DNA of 64,000 nt, taken from positions 2,519,501-2,583,500 of the forward strand of contig NZ_CP092415.1 in the NCBI RefSeq assembly GCF_023716465.1, written 5' to 3'. Below are positions 24,582 to 31,993 of the stretch, in pieces. The position numbers were made by a program, and so were the translations under genes. Below the pieces are notes generated by a model. That model saw only the letters and a program-made list of their open reading frames with translations. It did no database searches and was not told the DNA's origin. The stretch is from Flagellimonas marinaquae. GTDB lineage: Bacteria; Bacteroidota; Bacteroidia; Flavobacteriales; Flavobacteriaceae. The first letter of the stretch is position 1, and each line of letters opens with the position of its first letter.

Positions 24582-24987
24582 TGGTGGTAGAAAATAATAG
24601 TGTTAAAAGTATCCCCAAAATAGCTAAAAACAAGACAATTATAGGATACCAAAAATGAGATCCGGCCGAATACATTCCATAACCATTTATGCCCTGCGCA
24701 ATTAGAGCCACAAAAAGGTAGGTCCAAGTGGACCAGGATAAATTTTTTCTGATTCCAAAGTGCGTTAAAGCGAACATGGATGTTCCCGCAGACATTAATC
24801 CTCCACCTGCGGAATGTAGCATTAGCATTGATAAACTTTCTGCTTTTCTAAATAGTTCGGAGTCCTCTGGATTTCCAAGATAATTTAGATGGACATCCAA
24901 ATAATGGGTAATAAACTGATCTCCTAGACCTCCAATAAACATTAAAATGCTCGAAACATACAATAGAACAATACCTGTTTTCCTCAT
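24574..24987 (-). CDS. Four-helix membrane protein, unknown function
   Basis: A 137-residue protein from MRKTGIVLL (24987); a longer frame to 25047 adds 20 residues that spoil the N-terminal helix pattern. Four membrane helices are predicted (about 5-25, 48-70, 82-102 and 108-130). SAGGGLMSAGTSMFAL and GMYSAGSHFWYPIIVL are notable Gly/Ser-rich stretches. It resembles uncharacterised DoxX-sized flavobacterial membrane proteins but I cannot name a family. It overlaps the downstream acetyltransferase. Confidence 0.65.
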   Translation of the reverse strand: MRKTGIVLLYVSSILMFIGGLGDQFITHYLDVHLNYLGNPEDSELFRKAESLSMLMLHSAGGGLMSAGTSMFALTHFGIRKNLSWSTWTYLFVALIAQGINGYGMYSAGSHFWYPIIVLFLAILGILLTLLFSTTNG

Positions 24988-25428
24988 TTTTGATTTAATT
25001 AAAGTATAAAGTTTAGCTTGGAGTGCAATTGGGATACTCACAAACATGCTGAGGTTGAACCAGTATTTGTTTTATCTGGTATTGCGTAAATTTTTTATGT
25101 TACCAGATATAGAATTAACTGTAATGGCAACCAGTTAATTGTGGGTCAAAGATATACCTTTTTTCTTTTGCCGGAAGGTAAGCGCCTAATTGAGAATATT
25201 GGTTGTTTCAATTTACTTTCTCATTTCAAAAAAAAATATTTTGTATGGATTCACCGATCAATAGAGCATAAAATGGTCAATGTGACATCCCAAAAGCTTT
25301 TATTGTAATGGTCGATGGTACATTGAATCTACACTCCCGTTTTTTGACCTAAAGCATAAAGCCCTATCTTTGCAGCCTTGGAAAAATCCGAGAACCACGT
25401 ATTCTAATAATCTATTAATCAAGATACA
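24988..25428. other. Intergenic stretch with two inverted repeats and divergent promoter boxes
   Basis: No convincing gene. It holds ATCTGGTA (25074-25081) / TACCAGAT (25101-25108) and AATTAACTG (25113-25121) / CAGTTAATT (25132-25140), neither followed by a T-run. A minus-strand TAnnTTTG box (TATCTTTG, 25154-25147) could serve the membrane gene, and the promoter of the immunophilin lies at 25342-25372. Confidence 0.5.
25342..25372 (+). promoter_or_regulatory. Bacteroidota promoter of the dual immunophilin
   Basis: TTTTG (25342-25346) and TATCTTTG (25365-25372) are 18 bp apart, a good match to both promoter halves, giving a leader of about 50 nt before ATG at 25429. Confidence 0.7.
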
Positions 25429-26361
25429 ATGCAAGACGGAATCTACGCAAAATTCAATACCACCAAAGGTGAAATTTTGGTAAAACTTACTCACGATAAA
25501 ACACCGGGGACCGTGGGCAATTTTGTTGCACTGGCAGAAGGAAATATGGAGAACAGCGTAAAACCACAGGGCAAACCATATTACGATGGCTTAAAGTTCC
25601 ATAGAGTAATCGCCGATTTTATGATACAGGGCGGATGCCCAACAGGAACAGGGACCGGGGACCCTGGTTATAAGTTTGATGATGAGTTCCATCCCGACCT
25701 TATACATGATGGTCCCGGTGTACTTTCAATGGCCAATGCCGGACCCGGAACCAATGGAAGCCAGTTTTTTATTACCCATGTGGCCACACCTTGGTTGGAC
25801 AACAAGCACACAGTGTTTGGAAAGGTGGCGGAAGGTCAGGATATTGTAGATGCCATTGCACAAGGGGACGCTATAGAAACTTTGGAAATTGTACGAGTTG
25901 GTGAAGAGGCCAAAAAATGGAATGCCATTGAGGCTTTTCGAACGTTCGAGGGAGCCAGGGAAAAACGTATAGCCGAGCAAAAGGCTCAAGCCGAGGCGGA
26001 AATGGAAAAATTGGCTGCAGGTTTTGGAAAGACCGATAGTGGACTACGTTACCAAATTATCCAAAAGGGAAGCGGTTCTAAAGCGGAAAAAGGTAAAACC
26101 GTGTCCGTACATTATGAAGGTGCATTGGCCAACGGTCAGGTTTTTGATTCATCCTACAAAAGAAATCAACCCATAGATTTTGCTCTTGGTGTAGGGCAAG
26201 TAATTCCCGGATGGGACGAGGGTATTGGACTATTGCAAGTAGGGGATAAGGCCAGATTTGTGATTCCATCCCATTTGGCTTATGGTAGCGCAGGAGCCGG
26301 AGGGGTAATTCCTCCCAATGCTACACTGATTTTTGACGTGGAGTTAATGAATGTAAAATAA
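25429..26361 (+). CDS. Dual-domain peptidylprolyl isomerase (cyclophilin-FKBP fusion)
   Basis: A 310-residue protein that joins two unrelated proline isomerases. Residues 1-160 are a cyclophilin: [13 protein letters not shown] with the catalytic Arg, [20 protein letters not shown], and [15 protein letters not shown] charged helical linker (about 165-197, [19 protein letters not shown]) follows. Residues 198-310 are an [45 protein letters not shown] and [14 protein letters not shown]. There is no signal peptide, so it acts in the cytoplasm on protein folding. Such fusions are known as dual-family immunophilins. It has a strong promoter and its own terminator. Confidence 0.96.
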   Translation: MQDGIYAKFNTTKGEILVKLTHDKTPGTVGNFVALAEGNMENSVKPQGKPYYDGLKFHRVIADFMIQGGCPTGTGTGDPGYKFDDEFHPDLIHDGPGVLSMANAGPGTNGSQFFITHVATPWLDNKHTVFGKVAEGQDIVDAIAQGDAIETLEIVRVGEEAKKWNAIEAFRTFEGAREKRIAEQKAQAEAEMEKLAAGFGKTDSGLRYQIIQKGSGSKAEKGKTVSVHYEGALANGQVFDSSYKRNQPIDFALGVGQVIPGWDEGIGLLQVGDKARFVIPSHLAYGSAGAGGVIPPNATLIFDVELMNVK

Positions 26362-26388
26362 AATAATCCTTCTTAGATTATATAGGTG

Positions 26389-26415
26389 AAGCTTCCAGAA
26401 ATGGAAGCTTTTTTA
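26389..26415. terminator. Terminator after the dual immunophilin
   Basis: AAGCTTCCA (26389-26397) / TGGAAGCTT (26402-26410), GAAA tetraloop, followed by T6. The T-run overlaps the stop of the small minus-strand gene. Confidence 0.9.
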
Positions 26416-26496
26416 TTTGGCCCGGTTTACGCTCAATAGCAATAAACAAAAATTAAGGGCAAGCAGAACTAATAGTACGCTAAAAAAAGTGGTCAT
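26413..26496 (-). CDS. 27-residue one-helix microprotein
   Basis: The frame begins MTTFFSVLLVLLALNFCLLL and ends LSVNRAK, stop TAA. It is essentially a single membrane helix with a central Asn15 and a short basic tail. It aligns without gaps to the N-terminus of the 59-residue protein at 6568-6747 and to the 28-residue frame at 26568-26654. The hydrophobic pattern and the SVN.(A/S)K ending are kept while wobble positions vary, which supports coding. No promoter box is seen directly upstream, so it may depend on a transcript shared with its neighbour. Function unknown. Confidence 0.6.
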   Translation of the reverse strand: MTTFFSVLLVLLALNFCLLLLSVNRAK

Positions 26497-26567
26497 GGTT
26501 GTAAGTGTTTATTCCGTAACAATTCAACGTTAAAAAACCCTACCTATTGTCCGTGTTAAAAATTAAG

Positions 26568-26654
26568 CTACTTTTTAGAACCGTTTACACTCCAGGCCAA
26601 TAGTAACGCATTTACGATCAAAAGGAAGGTGAGTACTCCAAAAAAGGTGTTCAT
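26568..26654 (-). CDS. 28-residue one-helix microprotein
   Basis: The frame begins MNTFFGVLTFLLIVNALLLA and ends WSVNGSKK, stop TAG. It lies 71 bp upstream of its sister frame on the same strand. Asn15, the LL pairs and SVNG are shared with the two other members. It would form one short membrane helix with the lysines in the cytoplasm. It lies between the immunophilin and cold-shock genes; no known protein family is recognised. Too short for routine annotation, supported mainly by the three-way similarity. Confidence 0.6.
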   Translation of the reverse strand: MNTFFGVLTFLLIVNALLLAWSVNGSKK

Positions 26655-26745
26655 TGCTATAGGTTTAATGGTTGTGGGGAACAAAGCTTGTTTACCCAAT
26701 AGATAGCAAAAAAGAAAATGGTTGCGTAGGGATTTAAAAAAATAA

Positions 26746-26774
26746 AAAAGGCCCGAGCATTGCTCGGGCCTTAA
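26746..26774 (-). terminator. Terminator after the cold-shock gene
   Basis: AAGGCCCGAGC (26748-26758) / GCTCGGGCCTT (26762-26772), ATT loop, followed on the minus strand by T6ATT7. Very strong. Confidence 0.93.
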
Positions 26775-26796
26775 CTATAAAAAAGTATGCTATAAC

Positions 26797-26991
26797 TTAT
26801 TCCGCAACTTGTACATTAACGGCGTTTAATCCTTTTTTACCTTGTTGTAGTTCGAATTCTACAACATCACCTTCTCTAATTTCATCGATCAAACCTGAAA
26901 TGTGTACGAAGTGATCTGTGTTTGAACCATCTTCAGTGATAAATCCGTAACCTTTAGAATCATTGAAGAATTTTACTGTTCCTTTACTCAT
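26797..26991 (-). CDS. cspA: Cold-shock domain protein
   Basis: A 64-residue single CSD protein that binds single-stranded nucleic acids. RNP1 is KGYGFITED and RNP2 is DHFVHISGL; the N-terminus GTVKFFNDSKGYGF and the C-terminus QQGKKGLNAVNVQVAE are standard. It acts as an RNA chaperone; whether it is cold-induced is not shown by sequence. It is monocistronic: a TAnnTTTG box lies 30 bp upstream (TACCTTTG, minus, 27028-27021) and a strong terminator follows. Confidence 0.97.
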   Translation of the reverse strand: MSKGTVKFFNDSKGYGFITEDGSNTDHFVHISGLIDEIREGDVVEFELQQGKKGLNAVNVQVAE

Positions 26992-27020
26992 AATATAAAT
27001 TGAAAAAAATTAATTGGCTC

Positions 27021-27028
27021 CAAAGGTA
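27021..27028 (-). promoter_or_regulatory. TAnnTTTG promoter box of the cold-shock gene
   Basis: TACCTTTG on the minus strand, 29 bp before the ATG at 26991. Confidence 0.55.
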
Positions 27029-27075
27029 CGTTTAATTTATTGGGTATCAGGTTTTTTTTCAAATATTAATTAAAA

Positions 27076-27714
27076 TTAATTTGTAGGGTCCGGCGTCAAT
27101 CGTAAATATGGCTTAATTTCCTCGACCCCTTTGGTAAAGATTCCCTTGGCCTCTTCCGTTGGAATTGCTGGGCTTACCACCACTTTTTCGCCATTTTTCC
27201 AGTTGGCAGGAGTGGCTACTTTGTGGTTTGCGGTCAATTGCAAAGAATCGATTACTCGCAACAGTTCGTAAAAATTACGTCCTGTGGAGGCCGGATAGGT
27301 TAGGGTAAGTTTAATTTTTTTATCGGGATCTATAATAAATACGGAGCGAACAGTAAGGGTGTCATCAGCATTTGGGTGAATCATGTCGTACAAGTCGGAT
27401 ACTTTTCTTTCCACATCGGCCACTATGGGAAAGTTGACTTCGGTATTCTGGGTTTCGTTTATGTCCTTTATCCAATCCATGTGCGATGCGGCACCATCTA
27501 CACTTAGGGCCATCATTTTTACGTTTCTTTTGTCGAATTCGTCCTTAAACTTGGCGGCAGTGCCTAATTCCGTGGTGCAGACAGGGGTAAAATCCGCAGG
27601 GTGCGAAAACAGGATGCCCCAGCTATCTCCTAAATATTCATAAAAATTAAGTGTTCCTTGGGAGGTAACCGCGGTAAAATCCGGAGCGGTATCCCCTAAT
27701 CTTAAAGTTGCCAT
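27076..27714 (-). CDS. 1-Cys type peroxiredoxin (Prx6 family)
   Basis: A 212-residue peroxiredoxin that reduces hydrogen peroxide and organic peroxides. The peroxidatic cysteine lies in HPADFTPVCTTELG (about residue 46). The Prx6-type C-terminal domain follows, with WKNGEKVVVSPAIPTEEAK near the end and GRNFYELLRVIDSLQL before it. Only the peroxidatic cysteine is visible, as in 1-Cys enzymes, so the reductant would be an external thiol. A TAnnTTTG box lies at 27758-27751 on the minus strand. It is monocistronic. Confidence 0.95.
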   Translation of the reverse strand: MATLRLGDTAPDFTAVTSQGTLNFYEYLGDSWGILFSHPADFTPVCTTELGTAAKFKDEFDKRNVKMMALSVDGAASHMDWIKDINETQNTEVNFPIVADVERKVSDLYDMIHPNADDTLTVRSVFIIDPDKKIKLTLTYPASTGRNFYELLRVIDSLQLTANHKVATPANWKNGEKVVVSPAIPTEEAKGIFTKGVEEIKPYLRLTPDPTN

Positions 27715-27750
27715 ATATTTTAGATTTTAAAGTTTATAAAAAGTACTCTA

Positions 27751-27758
27751 CAAAATTA
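27751..27758 (-). promoter_or_regulatory. TAnnTTTG promoter box of the peroxiredoxin gene
   Basis: TAATTTTG on the minus strand, 37 bp before the ATG at 27714. Confidence 0.5.
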
Positions 27759-27868
27759 CTAGATTATTTGGTCAAATTATTATGTATCAGTTAAAACTGT
27801 ATTAAAATCTTAGAAAGAATCCCTTGGGATGCTAGCTTTAGCTAAACGAAGATTCTTATTTTTAAGGC

Positions 27869-28411
27869 ATGGAAAAAGAAACTTTGGAACAATTAAAATA
27901 TCCGATTGGTAAATTCGAAGTGCCGAAAACCATTTCGAGTAGCCATTTGGAGGGATGGATAGCCGTTTTGGAAGAATTACCGGGGAAGTTGAGCGATTTG
28001 GTCTCCGCACTTTCGACCGATCAATTGGAAACTCCTTACCGCCCCGGAGGATGGACGGTTAGGCAACTGGTGCATCATATTTCCGATAGCCACCACAATA
28101 GCTATATTCGGTTTAAATGGGCCTTAACGGAAAATACGCCTGTTATAAAGCCATACAATGAAAAAGAGTGGGCAGAACTTTTTGATAGCCGTACCGCTCC
28201 GGTTCAAATGTCGTTGGATCATTTAAAAGCAGTACACGCAAAACTAGTTTTTTTGATAAAGGGTTTGTCCGAGGAGGATCTACAGCGATCATTTGTTCAC
28301 CCCGATGGAAACCTGCAATCCACCCTCAAGGAAAATATTGGACGATATGCATGGCATGGAACGCATCATTATACCCAAATAAAAAATTTAATTGAACGGG
28401 AGGGTTGGTAG
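27869..28411 (+). CDS. YfiT/BstA-like DinB superfamily metal-binding protein
   Basis: A 180-residue DinB-like four-helix bundle. The three metal-ligand histidines are in LVHHISDSHHNSY (first), and YAWHGTHHYTQI (second and third). WTVRQLVHHISDSHHN and RPGGWTVRQL match the YfiT family of putative metal-dependent hydrolases, whose characterised relatives in Firmicutes are bacillithiol S-transferases. A thiol transferase role here is plausible, given nearby redox genes, but not shown. It converges with the GNAT gene with 1 bp between stops. Confidence 0.92.
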   Translation: MEKETLEQLKYPIGKFEVPKTISSSHLEGWIAVLEELPGKLSDLVSALSTDQLETPYRPGGWTVRQLVHHISDSHHNSYIRFKWALTENTPVIKPYNEKEWAELFDSRTAPVQMSLDHLKAVHAKLVFLIKGLSEEDLQRSFVHPDGNLQSTLKENIGRYAWHGTHHYTQIKNLIEREGW

Positions 28412-28412
28412 G

Positions 28413-28967
28413 CTAAAGGGTTTTGGTCAAAATCCACATGTGCTTTTCCGAGGGCTTTACATTCGGAAGCACAACTTCGCTTTCTCTTTTAATGGAGTAG
28501 CCATTGTTTTTATAAAAATGAATAGGATTTCCCTTTTTCATGGTATCCAACCAAACCACTTTTTTATTTAATTTTACAGCCATCTCCTCAATAATAAGAA
28601 GCAATTGTTTGCCAATTCCCTTACCTGAGTGTTTTTTGAGTAGATAGATTTTTTCCGCTTTTATGGCGTCCGTATCAGGAATTTCATCGATTCCGCAGTT
28701 TATTATCAATTTTAGGATACCGACAGCTACAGTATTATGGTATACGATGTAATTCAATGTATCGGGGTCCTGTAGTTCTTCAAAGACCACTTCTTTCGTT
28801 AACCATTTCGAAATATAAGGTGAAGGGTCGTTGTGCTGCCATAAATGACAATAATGCTCACTGTAGGATGCTATTGCAACCTCTAAATAAGTGCCAAGAT
28901 TATAGCTGTCTGTTGGTTGTATGGTTAGAGCAGCGGAATCCATAACGCAATTTAGTAGGTCGACCAT
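28413..28967 (-). CDS. GNAT family N-acetyltransferase
   Basis: A 184-residue GNAT protein. The CoA-binding motif is LLKKHSGKGIGKQLLLIIEE, preceded by AIKAEKIYLL, and followed by KKVVWLDTMKKGNPIHFYKNNGYS, the usual motif B with a tyrosine general acid candidate. The acceptor is unknown. Its start overlaps the 3' end of the redoxin gene by 16 bp, so the two are cotranscribed. Confidence 0.9.
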   Translation of the reverse strand: MVDLLNCVMDSAALTIQPTDSYNLGTYLEVAIASYSEHYCHLWQHNDPSPYISKWLTKEVVFEELQDPDTLNYIVYHNTVAVGILKLIINCGIDEIPDTDAIKAEKIYLLKKHSGKGIGKQLLLIIEEMAVKLNKKVVWLDTMKKGNPIHFYKNNGYSIKRESEVVLPNVKPSEKHMWILTKTL

Positions 28968-29512
28968 TTAATATTACAGCCCAAACTGGGTTTTTGATCC
29001 CGAAATACCTCCTTGTTTTCCAGAACGGCATCCATTGCATTTTTTAGGTCGGTACCGGACAAGGGTATGTTGTTTCCAGGTCTGGAATCATCTAACTGAC
29101 CTCTATAAACTAGTCTCATATCCGAATTAAAAAGATAAAAATCGGGTGTGCAGGCAGCATCATATGCCTTGGCGACCTGCTGGGTCTTGTCGTACAGATA
29201 TGGAAAAGGATAGCCTTCTTCCTTGGCTTTCACCGTCATTAAATGGGGGGCATCTTGCGGATAGTTTTCCACATCGTTGCTGGAGATGGCAATAAAGTTA
29301 ATGCCTTTTTGCTGATATGTTTGGGCCAGTTTGACCAGCATGGAATTTACATGGACCACAAAAGGACAGTGGTTGCATATAAACATGACCACAGTGCCTT
29401 TTTCCCCTTTCATATCTACTAAAGAAAGGGTTTGTGCCGATACGGTGTCCCACAGTTCAAAATCGGGGGCTTGTGTGCCTAGGGGAAGCATATTGCTAGG
29501 AGTGCGTGCCAT
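28952..29512 (-). CDS. Thioredoxin-like AhpC/TSA family redoxin
   Basis: A 186-residue redoxin. LGTQAPDFELWDTV is the AhpC/TSA start, and VVMFICNHCPFVVHVN holds a C-N-H-C redox centre in place of the thioredoxin CGPC. ACTPDFYLFNSDMRLVYRGQLDDSRPG is the cis-Pro-containing loop (TPDF). No signal peptide, so cytoplasmic. This group is annotated as thioredoxin family protein with no proven substrate; disulfide or peroxide reduction is likely. It forms a transcript with the downstream acetyltransferase. Confidence 0.92.
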   Translation of the reverse strand: MARTPSNMLPLGTQAPDFELWDTVSAQTLSLVDMKGEKGTVVMFICNHCPFVVHVNSMLVKLAQTYQQKGINFIAISSNDVENYPQDAPHLMTVKAKEEGYPFPYLYDKTQQVAKAYDAACTPDFYLFNSDMRLVYRGQLDDSRPGNNIPLSGTDLKNAMDAVLENKEVFRDQKPSLGCNIKWSTY

Positions 29513-29560
29513 GTTTCCTGGGTTTTATGTTGCAAAAATTACGAGCAGTACAAAAATAAA

Positions 29561-29590
29561 AAACGACCTGCAGAAAAACAGGTCGTTTTA
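29561..29590 (-). terminator. Terminator after the DUF3276 gene
   Basis: AAACGACCTG (29561-29570) / CAGGTCGTTT (29579-29588), followed on the minus strand by TTTATTTTTG. Confidence 0.85.
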
Positions 29591-29611
29591 ATTTTAAAGG
29601 GAATAACTTTT

Positions 29612-29986
29612 TTAGATGTCGTCGAAACTTACATCGGTAAAGTTGTTCTCGGAAGGGCTTCCGTTTTCGCTGAAGCTTTCTTCCTCCTTTTTAAAATCTT
29701 TCTGGTGGCGTTCGGAAATTACTTCGGTACCTTTTTCATCGATAATGTAATCCATCATCTCTTCCATTATTTCCCGAAAAGCGCTAAAATCTTCTTTATA
29801 AAGATAGATTTTGTGCTTTTTGTAATGGAAAGAACCATCATCGTGCGTAAACTTTTTACTTTCTGTGATGGTAAGGTAATAATCTCCGGCCTTGGTACTT
29901 CTTACATCAAAAAAGTAGGTTCTTCTCCCTGCTCTTAAGACTTTCGAATAAATCTCTTCCTGATCCATTGTATCTTTCTGGCCCAT
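29612..29986 (-). CDS. PUR family DNA/RNA-binding protein (DUF3276)
   Basis: A 124-residue protein from MGQKDTMDQEEIY (29986). The core, YSKVLRAGRRTYFFDVRS to EIMEEMMDYIID, is the PUR-like DUF3276 fold that binds single-stranded nucleic acid; the acidic tail (EEESFSENGSPSENNF) is typical. A frame starting at 30028 adds 14 residues, MVLEFNIVPNTLY, which overlap a near-match to a promoter box (CATTTTTG on the minus strand, just upstream), so I prefer the internal start. Its cellular role in Bacteroidota is not established. Confidence 0.92.
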   Translation of the reverse strand: MGQKDTMDQEEIYSKVLRAGRRTYFFDVRSTKAGDYYLTITESKKFTHDDGSFHYKKHKIYLYKEDFSAFREIMEEMMDYIIDEKGTEVISERHQKDFKKEEESFSENGSPSENNFTDVSFDDI

Positions 29987-30061
29987 ATGGTATAGTGTAT
30001 TTGGTACTATGTTGAATTCTAGTACCAAAAATGTGAAAAAAAAGCTAATTCAGCAACTTTT

Positions 30062-31816
30062 TTATGATTCTTTACCAGAGAGTTGGTCAATATAGAGCTC
30101 TTTATAATACCCTTCGGTATTGTTCAGTTCCTCGTGGGTGCCCTGTTGAATAATCTTTCCTTTGTCGAGCACAATGATCTTGTCGGCGTTCTTGGCAGAA
30201 GATACCCTATGGCTAACGATCAGCGTAGTTTTGCTCTCGGAAACCCTTTTTAGGTTGTTCAAGATTTCTTCTTCGGTTTCGGTATCCACTGCGGAGAGGC
30301 AGTCATCAAAAAGATAGATCTTGGGGTCTTTTAACAATGCCCGGGCAATGGATACCCGTTGTTTTTGACCACCGCTCAATGTAATTCCACGTTCCCCTAA
30401 AATTGTATGGTACTTTTTGGCAAATCCTTCAATATTTTTGTGTACCACAGCTTTTTTTGCAACCTCCACAATGTCGTTGTGTGATGCATTTTCGTTACCA
30501 AAACGGATATTGTTCTCAATAGTATCCGAAAACAGGAATGCATCCTGTGGCACGGCACCAATGGAACTGCGAAGGCTGTCCAAATTAAGGTCTTGGACGG
30601 GAACTCCATCGATCAACACCTCACCGGAGGAAGTATCGTACAAACGTGCGACCAAATCCAATATGGTGGATTTTCCCGAGCCTGTTTTGCCTAAAATAGC
30701 AACAGTTTCTCCTGCTTTTATGGAGAAGGATACATTTTTCAATGCAGTAATATTTGTATCCTCGTAGGTAAAGGTTACATTTTTGAATTCGATATTGCCC
30801 ACAATCGGGGTCGGGGACTTCACTTTGTTCAGAATGGAGGGTTCTTCCTTTAAAAACTCGTTGATACGCTTTTGAGAGGCTTCAGCCCTTTGTACTATAG
30901 AAGTAAGCCAACCTACTATGGCAACGGGCCACGTAAGCATGTTAACGTAAAGAATAAATTCTGCGATGATCCCTATGGTTTCAATTTCGCCATTTATGTA
31001 CTGTTGCCCGCCAATATAGATTACAAAAACATTGCTTATTCCGATCAATAGGATCATTAAAGGAAAAAACCAGGCATTTACCTTTGCAAGTGCCATACTG
31101 GTATCCTTGCCTTCTTGTGCCAGCTCCCTTAATTCGCTATTTATCCTTGGCTCAATACTGTAGGCCTTGATCACGGATATTCCTGAAAACGATTCCTGGG
31201 TAAACGTGGAAAGTGTGGAAAGATACTCTTGTACCTTGGTGCTCCTTTTGTGTATTATTTTACTGATCTGGTAGATCAGAACGGATAGAATGGGGAGTGG
31301 CAGTAAGGTGTATGCTGCAAGCGTGGGTGCTTTTATAAACATTAAGGGTATCAAACAGACAAATAGTGTTAGGGTTTGGATGCCGTACATTATGGCAGGG
31401 CCACCATATAATCGAACCTGGTTGATATCTTCGCTTATCCGGTTCATTAAATCCCCGATCCTATTTTTTTTATAAAAGTTAAGGCTGAGCAGTTGGTAAT
31501 GATCAAAAACCTCATTTTTAAGATCGTATTCGATATATCGGGATACATTTATAATGGTCTGTCTCATTAAAAAAGTAAAGAGACCTGATAAAATTGCGGC
31601 TCCGACGATAACCAAAATATATTGCAACAACAATCCTTTTGCTTCCGATAAGTTGATTGCGTTTGAGGCAAAATCCTCGACAGCCTGTATGGATTTGTTC
31701 ACATACGATGGCATGATGAGGGAAAAAACACGGGCAATAATGGTGATCAAAATCCCCAGTAACAATTTGAGCCAGTATTTTTTAAAGTATTTATTTAGGT
31801 GTTTAAGTTCCTTCAT
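30062..31816 (-). CDS. ABC exporter with fused membrane and ATPase domains
   Basis: A 584-residue half-transporter from MKELKHLNKYFKKYWL (31816). Six membrane helices occupy about 15-310; the ATPase follows with Walker A GKTGSGKST, signature LSGGQKQR and Walker B LFDDCLSAVD, then the switch His in IVSHRV. It works as a homodimer or heterodimer exporting lipids, peptides or drugs (MsbA/MdlB-like). The frame extends to 31975, but the TAnnTTTG box at 31869-31862 (minus) would place the transcript start near 31855, excluding that extension. Substrate unknown. Confidence 0.94.
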   Translation of the reverse strand: MKELKHLNKYFKKYWLKLLLGILITIIARVFSLIMPSYVNKSIQAVEDFASNAINLSEAKGLLLQYILVIVGAAILSGLFTFLMRQTIINVSRYIEYDLKNEVFDHYQLLSLNFYKKNRIGDLMNRISEDINQVRLYGGPAIMYGIQTLTLFVCLIPLMFIKAPTLAAYTLLPLPILSVLIYQISKIIHKRSTKVQEYLSTLSTFTQESFSGISVIKAYSIEPRINSELRELAQEGKDTSMALAKVNAWFFPLMILLIGISNVFVIYIGGQQYINGEIETIGIIAEFILYVNMLTWPVAIVGWLTSIVQRAEASQKRINEFLKEEPSILNKVKSPTPIVGNIEFKNVTFTYEDTNITALKNVSFSIKAGETVAILGKTGSGKSTILDLVARLYDTSSGEVLIDGVPVQDLNLDSLRSSIGAVPQDAFLFSDTIENNIRFGNENASHNDIVEVAKKAVVHKNIEGFAKKYHTILGERGITLSGGQKQRVSIARALLKDPKIYLFDDCLSAVDTETEEEILNNLKRVSESKTTLIVSHRVSSAKNADKIIVLDKGKIIQQGTHEELNNTEGYYKELYIDQLSGKES

Positions 31817-31861
31817 ATTGGAGAAAGGCAATTTTAGCTTCCAAATTTGCGGACAATCCCG

Positions 31862-31869
31862 CAAAGATA
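31862..31869 (-). promoter_or_regulatory. TAnnTTTG promoter box of the ABC exporter
   Basis: TATCTTTG on the minus strand, 46 bp before the chosen ATG at 31816. Confidence 0.6.
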
Positions 31870-31916
31870 TACCATACCGTACAAAGTAAATGTTATAAAA
31901 CTGATAAGAAAACAAC

Positions 31917-31952
31917 TTTGGTAGGTAAGATTCAAATATAAGATTACTTTTG
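31917..31952 (+). promoter_or_regulatory. Bacteroidota promoter of nusB
   Basis: TTTG (31917-31920) and TACTTTTG (31945-31952), 24 bp apart, 42 bp before the nusB ATG. It is divergent from the ABC exporter promoter. Confidence 0.6.
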
Positions 31953-31993
31953 CCGTGTGAAAGCCGAACAATCACTTTAAAAGTTCTTTAAAC

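Noticed and set aside
31817..31975. Longer N-terminus for the ABC exporter
   Set aside because: The added codons include the promoter box and encode a sequence unlike exporter N-termini.
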